Assembly: GCA_902556425.1 (NCBI GenBank)
Contig: CACDWG010000014.1
Location: 1-61,857 of the forward strand
DNA: 61,857 nt
Reading direction: 5' to 3'
DNA from: UBA4421 sp002704225
GTDB taxonomy: Bacteria > Pseudomonadota > Gammaproteobacteria > Pseudomonadales > Azotimanducaceae
In this document: positions 34,141 through 41,727 of the stretch, in pieces
Layout: every line of letters starts with the position of its first letter
Numbering within the stretch: the first letter of the stretch is position 1
Program-made: the position numbers and the translations under genes
The notes under the pieces: generated by a model
Told to the model about the DNA's origin: nothing
What the model saw: the letters and a program-made list of their open reading frames with translations, nothing else
The model's database searches: none

Positions 34141-37100
34141 ATGAACAATATCAGTTCACTGAGCTCGTCGGCACTACTCGCTCAGTCGACACTTAATAAA
34201 TCGACCGATCATGTTGTGATCAGTACGGAAAAACTCAGTACCGGCTTAGACATCTCAAAAGCCAAGGATGATCCCGCGGCGTTTTACGCCTCGCTGACCT
34301 TGGGCGCGCGTATCGCGTGGGAAAGTCAAGCGACCAAGAATATTTCCGATTCTTCTGCGATTCTGAATGCCGCCGATGGCGCTATTGAGCAAGTAAAAGA
34401 CATGCTGCAGCGCATTCGAGTGCTGTCTATGCAGGCAGCGAATTCAACCGCCGAGTTAGACAGGGGCTCTATTCAAGCCGAGGTGAATCAACTCACCTCG
34501 GAGATAGATCGCCTCACTCAGAGCTCGCTATATAACGGCCACAAGCTGCTTCAAGGAGAGCAAGATTATAGACAGTTCCATGTTGGCGGAGATGCTCGTG
34601 ATGTCATCTCGCATCGTTTCTCGGGTTTTCGTAGCGATGAAATTGGCGCGTTCACCTATCTGAGTCGTGGTGAAGCCGCCTTCGGTCCTGCTACTAGCTT
34701 ACCAAACGTAGTACGGACAACGACAAACAGCGAAATCAAGCTGACGGGCAATGATGGCGATATTGTGACGTTGCAGTGGAAGGCAGATGTCAGCGCCGAA
34801 ACAATCGCTAAGAAGATTAACGAAGAAACATCAACTACCGGCGTCGCCGCGAAGGCGGAAACGAGAGCCCTGCTATATTCTGATGGCAGCGGGCCTCAAA
34901 CATACAACCTCTTAATCAATGGAGCTGAAACTGGCAACTTTTCCATCAGCCCTACTGAAGTCGGTGAAGCGGTTGACGCGATCAATAGAATATCTGGTCA
35001 AACGGGTGTGCAAGCGAAAGAGTTTGGTGGGGAAATTGTGCTAGAGGACCGTTCTGGCAAAGATATTTTGATTGAGAACGGTCGACGCGAGGTAGGCTAT
35101 GACACGTTGCGTCTCCAAAAACTAACGTCGGACTCGCAAGCGTCCTCGCGGGTCGGTGCCGCCGTTAACATCGGTCTATCCGGTGGCTCAGACACTGCTT
35201 TGGTCAGTGGTACAGTTGAACTGGTCTCCAGTGAAGTGTTCTCGGTATACAACCAGTCTGCAGTTGGTCATTTTTCAGACAAACAGCTCAGACCGATGAT
35301 GGAAGACTCCGAAGTGAATTTTCGGCGCAATGCGCTATCACTGGTTGATGGCAAACTCTATCGGGGCAATGGTAAAACTGCAGATGTTGTGGCGGTGATG
35401 GACAGGGTTTCCTCGGATCTTAATGTGGGTTCATTGGATCTGAAACTCGCTTTCGAAATAGATTCAGCGTTACAAGATAACGCCGGATCAGATGCTTTTG
35501 GCAGCTGGAATAAAATCGCGCAACGAGTTGTCCTAGACGGTTCTTCCACAGTGGGAAATCATGTTGCGCCGAAGGACTTGGAGTTACCGGCCTTTGCCAA
35601 TGGTCAGCTCGCTGCAACTGCAGACGGCGCCTACCCAGAGGCGAATCTTCAGTTTTCCTTCAACGAGGTGGGAGATACCAAGGTCATTGGAGGAAAGTCT
35701 CTTGAGCTCAAAAGCGGGCCTGTGAGTATGCCCAATGTAGGCATAGTGCATGGACCGGCATTACAGAGTGCGAAGAGTTATCCCCTTGAAGCCGGAGACG
35801 TGCTGTCATTCGATTGGCGCGGCATTGCTGGAACAGGCGATTACGATGTGATGGCGTATATCATTGATGAATCAACTGGGCACTCGGAAATGTTGCTCAA
35901 CGCAACAGGTGAGAGTGGAGCTTCCAGCAATTGGGCCACGGTAAACAAAACGATTGAAGCGAAAGGCGACTATCGAGTGGTGTTCGTGAGCGGGGTCAGA
36001 AGCGACAAAGAAATCACCTTTGAAAACGGCACATTTGAAGACGGAAGCGCGGGCGATACGACGATTCCTGGGTGGCAAACGTTTACTCAACAATTACGCT
36101 TAGGAGGCGTTGATAGCGTGGCCGGGCAGCCCACCCCGAATGACACGCAGTTTCCAGCATCTGTAGCGGGAGTTGCTCCTCATGATGGCGCAGCTCCTTC
36201 AGGTGCAAATTACGCGGCTAAATTAGCGAATAACAGTGCAGATGGATCAGGTCTTTCTGTCCAGCTTCAATCAACGGGCGTAACAGTGCCTAGTCATGGA
36301 ATTTTGCATGGGCCTTATTTGGTGAGTAAAGACGCCATTTCGTTAAAGCCTGGCGATAGCGTGAGCTTCGATTGGCAGGCTACTGGAGGCTCTGATGCTT
36401 ACGACGTGATTGGTTATCTCGTGAACGAAGAAACTGGAGAGACTCAAGAGCTGATCAACCAGACGGGCGAATCTGGTAGCGCTAGCACGAATTGGGCGAC
36501 CGTTACGCAAGCAGTAGATGCAGAGGGGAGCTATAAATTTGTTTTTGTTGCCGGTACATGGGATGCCAGTGGTGGTAGTGCTGCCGGAGCGAATCTGTAT
36601 ATAGACAACGTTGTTGTCGATGCCAGCGAGCAAATTGTGCAGGCAGATGCCGCGCTACGCGTCGATGAAATCGTTGTTACGAAGAAAAATCAGAATCTCG
36701 ATAAAGATGAGCTGACAAAATTGTTTGATCGTCTTTACGGTTTTGAAGAGGACTCCGGTCGGTCATATGGCGTGCAATTCGTTGGTAATCGGATTGAGGT
36801 TGACTCGAACCCCATTGTCTCTGAGCTTGAAAGCGTGAGTTCAATTGACGTCCGATCGGCTGCGGGCGCTAATTCTGCCCTGACGATTCTCGATCAAGCG
36901 CTCGCCTATTCGGCTGACTCTCAGGCGGGTCTCAGCGCTGTTTCGCGTGCAGTGGACTATCGAATGGAGCGGTTGTTGGACAGTTCGCTCCAGATGGAGG
37001 GCGCGAAGAGTCGCATTATTGATGCAGACTACGCTTTGGAGAGTGCGCTGCTCTCAAAACAGCAAATGCTTCAGCAAATGGCAAGTTTTGTTTTAACCAA

Positions 37101-37146
37101 TACAAATGAGTTGCTGAGATCTACCCTGAATCTTCTGCGCCAGTAA
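34141..37146 (+). CDS. Very large flagellin with repeat-bearing central domain
   Basis: A 1001-residue flagellin, about twice the usual length. Residues 1-140 form the D0/D1 helical N-terminus (LSTGLDISKAKDDPAAFYAS, ILNAADGAIEQVKDMLQRIR, LYNGHKLLQG). Residues 908-1001 form the matching C-terminal helices (SRIIDADYALESALLSKQQ, LRSTLNLLRQ). Between them lies a hypervariable insert with two related repeats (about 534-618 and 720-805): GIxHGP, LSFDW or VSFDW, DYDV or AYDV, then SNWATV or TNWATV. An ENGTFEDG...PGW stretch near 628 resembles lectin-like jelly-roll modules. Short in-frame upstream extension to 34045 is unlikely. No hook, basal body or chaperone genes are next to it. Export through a flagellar apparatus encoded elsewhere is expected. 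Confidence 0.9.
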   Translation: MNNISSLSSSALLAQSTLNKSTDHVVISTEKLSTGLDISKAKDDPAAFYASLTLGARIAWESQATKNISDSSAILNAADGAIEQVKDMLQRIRVLSMQAANSTAELDRGSIQAEVNQLTSEIDRLTQSSLYNGHKLLQGEQDYRQFHVGGDARDVISHRFSGFRSDEIGAFTYLSRGEAAFGPATSLPNVVRTTTNSEIKLTGNDGDIVTLQWKADVSAETIAKKINEETSTTGVAAKAETRALLYSDGSGPQTYNLLINGAETGNFSISPTEVGEAVDAINRISGQTGVQAKEFGGEIVLEDRSGKDILIENGRREVGYDTLRLQKLTSDSQASSRVGAAVNIGLSGGSDTALVSGTVELVSSEVFSVYNQSAVGHFSDKQLRPMMEDSEVNFRRNALSLVDGKLYRGNGKTADVVAVMDRVSSDLNVGSLDLKLAFEIDSALQDNAGSDAFGSWNKIAQRVVLDGSSTVGNHVAPKDLELPAFANGQLAATADGAYPEANLQFSFNEVGDTKVIGGKSLELKSGPVSMPNVGIVHGPALQSAKSYPLEAGDVLSFDWRGIAGTGDYDVMAYIIDESTGHSEMLLNATGESGASSNWATVNKTIEAKGDYRVVFVSGVRSDKEITFENGTFEDGSAGDTTIPGWQTFTQQLRLGGVDSVAGQPTPNDTQFPASVAGVAPHDGAAPSGANYAAKLANNSADGSGLSVQLQSTGVTVPSHGILHGPYLVSKDAISLKPGDSVSFDWQATGGSDAYDVIGYLVNEETGETQELINQTGESGSASTNWATVTQAVDAEGSYKFVFVAGTWDASGGSAAGANLYIDNVVVDASEQIVQADAALRVDEIVVTKKNQNLDKDELTKLFDRLYGFEEDSGRSYGVQFVGNRIEVDSNPIVSELESVSSIDVRSAAGANSALTILDQALAYSADSQAGLSAVSRAVDYRMERLLDSSLQMEGAKSRIIDADYALESALLSKQQMLQQMASFVLTNTNELLRSTLNLLRQ
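35740..35994 (+). repeat. Flagellin internal repeat 1
   Basis: Codes for about 85 residues from GIVHGP through SFDWRG, TGDYDVMAYIIDESTG, ATGESGASSNWATV to RVVFVSG. It is homologous to repeat 2 in the same gene and to the decayed copy at 37333. Confidence 0.8.
36298..36555 (+). repeat. Flagellin internal repeat 2
   Basis: Codes for about 86 residues from GILHGP through SFDWQATG, AYDVIGYLVNEETG, NQTGESGSASTNWATV to KFVFVAG. It is the closest relative of the decayed copy downstream, with which it also shares the following 150 bases. Confidence 0.8.
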
Positions 37147-37332
37147 GCTCGCGCCGAAAATGTCAAATATCTGATATGACAGGCCCTTGGCCGTTTACCG
37201 GTTGGGACTCGACTCTGACTGACAGCCTTTAGAGGTATGTGATGATGGCTGATGCGGCCGGTTGAGCCTAAATCTAGCGCTCCCTGTCAATGGTCAACGT
37301 CAAAAGAAAGCCTATAGTTTGCTTTTCAATAG

Positions 37333-37718
37333 GTGGGTGCTGGCACAGGCGATTACGACGTGATTGGTTATTTCGTTGATGAAAATACGGTCGAGATTCG
37401 AGAGCTTATCAACCAGACTGGCGAGTCTGCCAGCGCCAGGGCGAAATGGGTAACCGTGACGCGAACAGTAAACGCAGTGGAGAGCTATAAATTTGTTTTG
37501 CTGCCGGTACCTAGGATGCCAGTGGTGGTAGGGCTGCCGGAGCGAATCTGTACATATACAATGTCGTTGTCGATGCCAACGAGCAAATTGTTCAGGCTGA
37601 TGCTGTGCTACGAGTCGATGAAATCGTTGTTACGAAAAAAGACCAGAACCTTGATAGGGACGAGCTGGCATGCCTTTTCTATCGCTCACATGATCGCTCT
37701 GCGACAAGCGGGAACTGA
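37333..37718 (+). pseudogene. Decayed partial copy of the flagellin central region
   Basis: The segment matches the flagellin gene from the DYDVIGY part of repeat 2 through VDEIVVTKK, QNLD and DEL at about 36388-36770. It begins AGTGDYDVIGYFVDEN and carries INQTGES and ESYKFVL. A single-base deletion near 37500 shifts the frame, and the codon equivalent to Trp in GTWDASGG is TAG at about 37511. After the shift the original frame still reads ANLYIYNVVVDANEQIV, then VTKKDQNLDRDEL, before a TGA at 37716. It lacks both flagellin terminal domains. DNA similarity is high and obvious by eye, so the copy is either a young relic of a tandem duplication or a non-expressed donor for gene conversion. Confidence 0.85.
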
Positions 37719-37882
37719 GACCTGCTTACGATCAGGCATGATAGGGGGTTTGGACAAAATCACAGGCATGAGATTGGCTGAGACAGCAAAGTTCCGCGCG
37801 CCTAAAATCAGGTTTGAGAGATGACAATGGTCAACCAAAAGTTTATGGTTCGAGCGATTAAGCAAGGTTGGAGGTCCAAAAA

Positions 37883-38995
37883 ATGATTGAACGTATGGAA
37901 CGGTTCGTGATCACGTTCGGCAGATGGGTGCTGGTCATATCAGCAGTTGTGTTGTTAGTGGTTGGTATTTTTGGCTCGCTTGGCTTGGGCGTGGTTTTGC
38001 TTACCACCTCACCTGAGAATGTCTCCCGGCCATCTGCAGGTGCTTCGTTTGAATCGCCTGAGGTCTCCCCGGTGGAATTAGCTGATCGACGCAAGCGCTT
38101 GTCAGTAGCAAGACGGCAGTTTGAATCGAAAATGGAAGATGCAAATGAGCAAATCAGAATAACCAACTTCGACGCGAGGGGTACCGACAGAGAAATTCGA
38201 TCTCGATACCGAGAGTTGTTCGAGAACCCTGAAAACAAAGATGATCTAGCGAAACGTGGACGAATGGCGGATCGCAGAGACGTAGAAGTAGCCGAAAATT
38301 GCACCGATAAGTCGTCTCAGCATGAAGCGGTAATTTCGAGTATCCAACAAGACCTTACTCAGATTGCAAATTTGAATGATGTAACTGAAGAGGAGGTAAG
38401 CGTCGGCCATGTTGATAGCTTGAGAAGCCGAATGGAACTGCCAGAATCCTGCACTGTGTTGTCCAGCTCTGTGGCCGCCGTCGCGAAGATTTTGAGAGAA
38501 ACATACCCATCGGATTGGGGTTTTGACGGTGAAGGCACCAAGGATCAAATAGGTAAAGAGCTAGCGCGCGCTTTGGAGCGTCTGTCGGATAGGACCGACG
38601 AAGAATACGCGGATCAGGTGATAACGCGCATGGTTGGCTTTGCAGAGGCAGCCAAAGACTACTACCTGCCGGTAATTATGGAACTCGAAGAGAGCAACAG
38701 ATTGACTCGGGAGAATGTAGAAATCGTTGGAGAGTCAATCACCGAACAGGTCCAAGGATATTTTAGAAACGCCTTCGACGAGTGGGACGCTTATCAAAGC
38801 AGTATTGAGGACGCTCGTGATATTGCTGAGGACCGACAAGCTTGGGCTGCTGGATTGCTTGCTAGTTCAGGAGTTTTCTGGGGCGTCCTTTTGTCGATCC
38901 TGATTTTGGTGGCGTTTTTCGCCATGGAAAGACACCAGCGACTTCTAGAAAGATTGCGTGAGGAAAAGATCGAAGATGCAAGGCCATCTGAGTAA
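37883..38995 (+). CDS. Two-TM inner-membrane protein with helical periplasmic domain
   Basis: A 370-residue protein with TM1 near residues 12-40 (WVLVISAVVLLVVGIFGSLG) and TM2 near 322-347 (GVFWGVLLSILILVAFFAM), leaving about 280 residues between them, mostly charged and helical, with a short basic cytoplasmic tail. The topology is like a sensor or chemoreceptor input domain but without a signalling domain. I do not recognise the family. GGAGG lies eight bases before the ATG. A 21-codon ORF from 37821 ends in an ATGA overlap with this start. The next gene follows after 31 bases, so it probably heads a three-gene operon. Confidence 0.78.
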   Translation: MIERMERFVITFGRWVLVISAVVLLVVGIFGSLGLGVVLLTTSPENVSRPSAGASFESPEVSPVELADRRKRLSVARRQFESKMEDANEQIRITNFDARGTDREIRSRYRELFENPENKDDLAKRGRMADRRDVEVAENCTDKSSQHEAVISSIQQDLTQIANLNDVTEEEVSVGHVDSLRSRMELPESCTVLSSSVAAVAKILRETYPSDWGFDGEGTKDQIGKELARALERLSDRTDEEYADQVITRMVGFAEAAKDYYLPVIMELEESNRLTRENVEIVGESITEQVQGYFRNAFDEWDAYQSSIEDARDIAEDRQAWAAGLLASSGVFWGVLLSILILVAFFAMERHQRLLERLREEKIEDARPSE

Positions 38996-39026
38996 AAATG
39001 TACGACAACCATAATATGGAGAGACG

Positions 39027-39917
39027 ATGAATAGTTTAAAGAAGACAGCAGTACTAATCGGTGCACTAGGACTGTACTCGCAATCTGCTTATGCAGGATT
39101 TGCGATTTCCGTTACTGGAGGCAGTGCGGATTACGAACTTGAAGTAATTGAAAATCCAGGTGCGGAAGATGAATTCATTGACGCGATCGATGATTCTTTT
39201 TTCTACCGAGACCTAGGTATCGATTATTCTTGGGGAAATCACCAAGTCGGCGTAAAGTTCGGTGGTCTAGACGAGTCTAAGGGCGCAATCGACATTCGCG
39301 ACTCAAGCGCTCAGGCCGCCACCGTAGAAACCGGTGATGCCGAACGGGATGAATGGTCGTTGTTTTACACCTACAGGACGGCTTGGGGCATCGCGCTAAC
39401 GACAGGCTACTATTCCAGCGAAACTGATACCACGCGAAACTTTACCGCGGATATTCAAGATTTGTTGAACAATGGCACTAATATTACTGCGGACCTGACT
39501 CAGTCTGCCGACAAGACTGTTGAGAATGACGGCTGGTTCGTGGGGGCAGCATACGGCCGCCCTATAACCGAAAGGATAGGCGTCTTCGCGCGAGTCGGTT
39601 ACCAGTGGTCGGAAATGGAAGAAAGCATCGACGCCTCATTGAACTTCAATGTCCCGGTGCAGAATACCGGCACGGTTCAAGTAACTGAGGCATATAATGA
39701 AAGTGATTCGTTCTCTAGGAGCGGTGACTTTGACGGCGATGCTCTCGTTTACGGTGTTGGGGCGTATTGGGCTGTGAGTGAGTCTTATTCGCTAAACCTG
39801 TTCTACGAAGTCAAAGATTTCGATTACTCCAATGGAACATATGACGGCGAAACCATTCCCGTAGAAATATCCGAAGAGCAAAGCATGGTCGGCCTCACCC
39901 TGCGCTATTCGAGATAA
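39027..39917 (+). CDS. Outer-membrane beta-barrel protein
   Basis: A 296-residue protein with a signal peptide (MNSLKKTAVLIGALGLYSQSAYA). The mature sequence alternates amphipathic strands and acidic loops, for example DYSWGNHQVGVKFGGL, EWSLFYTYRTAWGIALTTGYY, RIGVFARVGYQWSEM, DALVYGVGAYWAVSESYSLNLFYEVKDF, and ends in a strand SMVGLTLRYSR. This fits a barrel of roughly 10-12 strands, OmpW/OmpA-N-like in style, but no specific family is recognised. The terminal residue is Arg, not the usual Phe or Trp. GGAGAG precedes the ATG. It sits between the membrane protein and the coiled-coil protein, 34 bases from the latter. Confidence 0.8.
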   Translation: MNSLKKTAVLIGALGLYSQSAYAGFAISVTGGSADYELEVIENPGAEDEFIDAIDDSFFYRDLGIDYSWGNHQVGVKFGGLDESKGAIDIRDSSAQAATVETGDAERDEWSLFYTYRTAWGIALTTGYYSSETDTTRNFTADIQDLLNNGTNITADLTQSADKTVENDGWFVGAAYGRPITERIGVFARVGYQWSEMEESIDASLNFNVPVQNTGTVQVTEAYNESDSFSRSGDFDGDALVYGVGAYWAVSESYSLNLFYEVKDFDYSNGTYDGETIPVEISEEQSMVGLTLRYSR

Positions 39918-39951
39918 AAGCTTCCAAACTGAAGGCAGGTAAACCAGTATC

Positions 39952-41280
39952 GTGACCATTAAAAAACTCTCGTTATTGTTTTTCCTGCCTTTTTTCGTGC
40001 TTGCTGGTAGCCCTCTGTCGAAAGTGCGGGCTGACTATGCGGTTCTTCTTTCAGATGACGCAAACTCAACCATCGGCAAAAGCTCCCGCCACGTCTTGTC
40101 TCAGTTCAAAGAGCAACTTCGAATTCGGTCAAGTAATCTTTCAAGCGACTATGCGCCACGTTTCTCCGATTTTGGTTATTTGATTGAGGAGTTAGAGTTC
40201 AGCAGCAACGGCGGGACAGAGCCGCATACGATTTATGTCGGCCTTCCATCATTGTATTTGGATGGGATGTTGCACTTCGATTTTGACGGCGAGAAAGTGT
40301 CCATCGATACCATTTGGCAAGAGTTGGCAAAGCACTCGTCGGAATATCTAATTTTCGCGGAGATGCCTCCACAGGCGCAGCGACCTGCGAACATGGTTTG
40401 GCCGAACCAGGTGCCCCCAAACGTCACTTTTATTGGAGCTGAGTCTTCAACAAACTTGCAAAGTTCAACGGCCGGTGTCAACCACCCGTATGCTTCTGAC
40501 TTTTCGCTCACATTTTTTCTTGTTTTGGCGGAGACTGGTCAAGACGGACAAAAAATCGATGTTCGAGATTTTACCGAGCTTTTAAAAAATCGATTGGGAG
40601 GGGAGTACGTATGGACGAATGCGGATCAAACGAACAAGAAATTGAACCTGCCAACATTTGTCGCGAGTGAAGGATCTTACTACGCCAATTGGCTAGCTGC
40701 CGATGCGCAAGGACGGCAGGCGCGAGAATTGGCCGCTCAGAGAGCCAGAGAAGCCGAAGAGCAGCGCAAGCGTGAGTTGGCCGCGCAGCGGGCTAGAGAA
40801 GCTGAGGAACGACGCAAGCGCGAATTGGCCGCACAGCGTGCTAGGGAGGCTGAGGAACGACGCAAGCGAGAGCTTGCTGCTCAGAAAGCCAGAGAAGCCG
40901 AAGAGCGGCGCAAGCGTGAGTTGGTCGCGCAGCGTGCGAGAGAAGCCGAAGAGCGACGCAAGCGTGCACTTGCTGCTCAGCAGGCTAAAGAAGCGGATGA
41001 ACAGCGCAGGCCAGCACGCAAAGCGAAAAAACAGCAGGAACAGGAAGTGCCGACTCAACAAGCTCTTGTGTCTGAGACGGGAGGATCGACTGGAATAGCT
41101 GGCAGTGCCTCGACCGTTCCCACTGACGGAAGTATTGACCCCCAGTTCGCGCAAGCAATGGCGCGACTCAAAGCGCTGGAAGAAGAGGCTCTACGAAAAG
41201 AAAAGGAACTTGAAGAGCTTAAGAAACAAGAGGCTGCAGCGAAAAAGAAGCGAAAAAACACAACTTCCTTTGGTTTCTAA
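39952..41280 (+). CDS. Exported protein with 16-residue coiled-coil repeats
   Basis: A 442-residue protein from a GTG start. A signal peptide (LSLLFFLPFFVLAGSPLSKVRA) is followed by a globular region of about residues 28-250. Residues 258-353 are six 16-residue units of the type RELAAQRAREAEERRK, a highly charged single helix, and another coiled coil lies near the C-terminus (ALEEEALRKEKELEELKKQ). The globular part (YAVLLSDDANSTIG, then YLIFAEMP, TFIGAESS, SLTFFLVLAE) faintly resembles a caspase-like p20 fold without catalytic His/Cys; this is weak. The design recalls TolA-like or stalk proteins that span the periplasm. It is the third gene of the 37.9-41.3 kb unit. Confidence 0.75.
   Translation: MTIKKLSLLFFLPFFVLAGSPLSKVRADYAVLLSDDANSTIGKSSRHVLSQFKEQLRIRSSNLSSDYAPRFSDFGYLIEELEFSSNGGTEPHTIYVGLPSLYLDGMLHFDFDGEKVSIDTIWQELAKHSSEYLIFAEMPPQAQRPANMVWPNQVPPNVTFIGAESSTNLQSSTAGVNHPYASDFSLTFFLVLAETGQDGQKIDVRDFTELLKNRLGGEYVWTNADQTNKKLNLPTFVASEGSYYANWLAADAQGRQARELAAQRAREAEEQRKRELAAQRAREAEERRKRELAAQRAREAEERRKRELAAQKAREAEERRKRELVAQRAREAEERRKRALAAQQAKEADEQRRPARKAKKQQEQEVPTQQALVSETGGSTGIAGSASTVPTDGSIDPQFAQAMARLKALEEEALRKEKELEELKKQEAAAKKKRKNTTSFGF
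40723..41010 (+). repeat. 48-bp tandem repeat, six units, coding
   Basis: Six consecutive 48-base units code for RELAAQRAREAEERRK and variants (last unit RALAAQQAKEADEQRR). Units 2-4 are the most alike. The length is a multiple of three and of a heptad-like charge pattern, so gain or loss of units would keep the frame and change rod length. Confidence 0.88.
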
Positions 41281-41727
41281 TTCTGTTCAGGGGCGGTCCT
41301 TTTTCGTTCAAACACTCTAAATCAAATGTATACCTCCCCTAAACTGCAAAATATTCTCGGCGATGACTCTTGAAAGGTTTCCTCATTAGTCGTGGATCTG
41401 TGTGGCAAATTATCTTGGTGTGAGGCGTTGGATTGCTGTCACTGGCCTTATATGACCGAAATGCAGGCTTTAAAAACCAGTGTCGAAGCAGGCTCTATGT
41501 TGGCTAGTCGCAAAAACACGCGGCTTACTTAGCTCTCTGATGCATACGGAATCCACGGCTCGCTATCGACGGATAGCCTCAGGCTCCCTGTCTTCCAAAG
41601 GGCGGGCTTGACTGGAACGTAGAACCCGCGATCGCAGATTTGAGTCTTTCAATAGTCAATGATGTTGGCCGCAGTAGCGGCGGAGAATCGAGCCGTTTTG
41701 TGAAGGGAAGAGAAGGGTGAGTAGCTT
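41281..41727. other. Non-coding gap before the lipoprotein gene
   Basis: I see no gene, clear terminator or operator in these bases. The only recognisable element is the weak ribosome site GAAGGG before the TTG at 41728. Confidence 0.4.

Noticed and set aside
37821..37886. 21-codon ORF before the membrane-protein gene as a real leader peptide
   Set aside because: The ATGA overlap is suggestive, but it lacks a ribosome site and has no recognisable composition; mentioned only under the downstream gene.
40723..41010. Regularly spaced repeats as a CRISPR-like array
   Set aside because: Units are directly adjacent without unique spacers and encode an in-frame charged helix.
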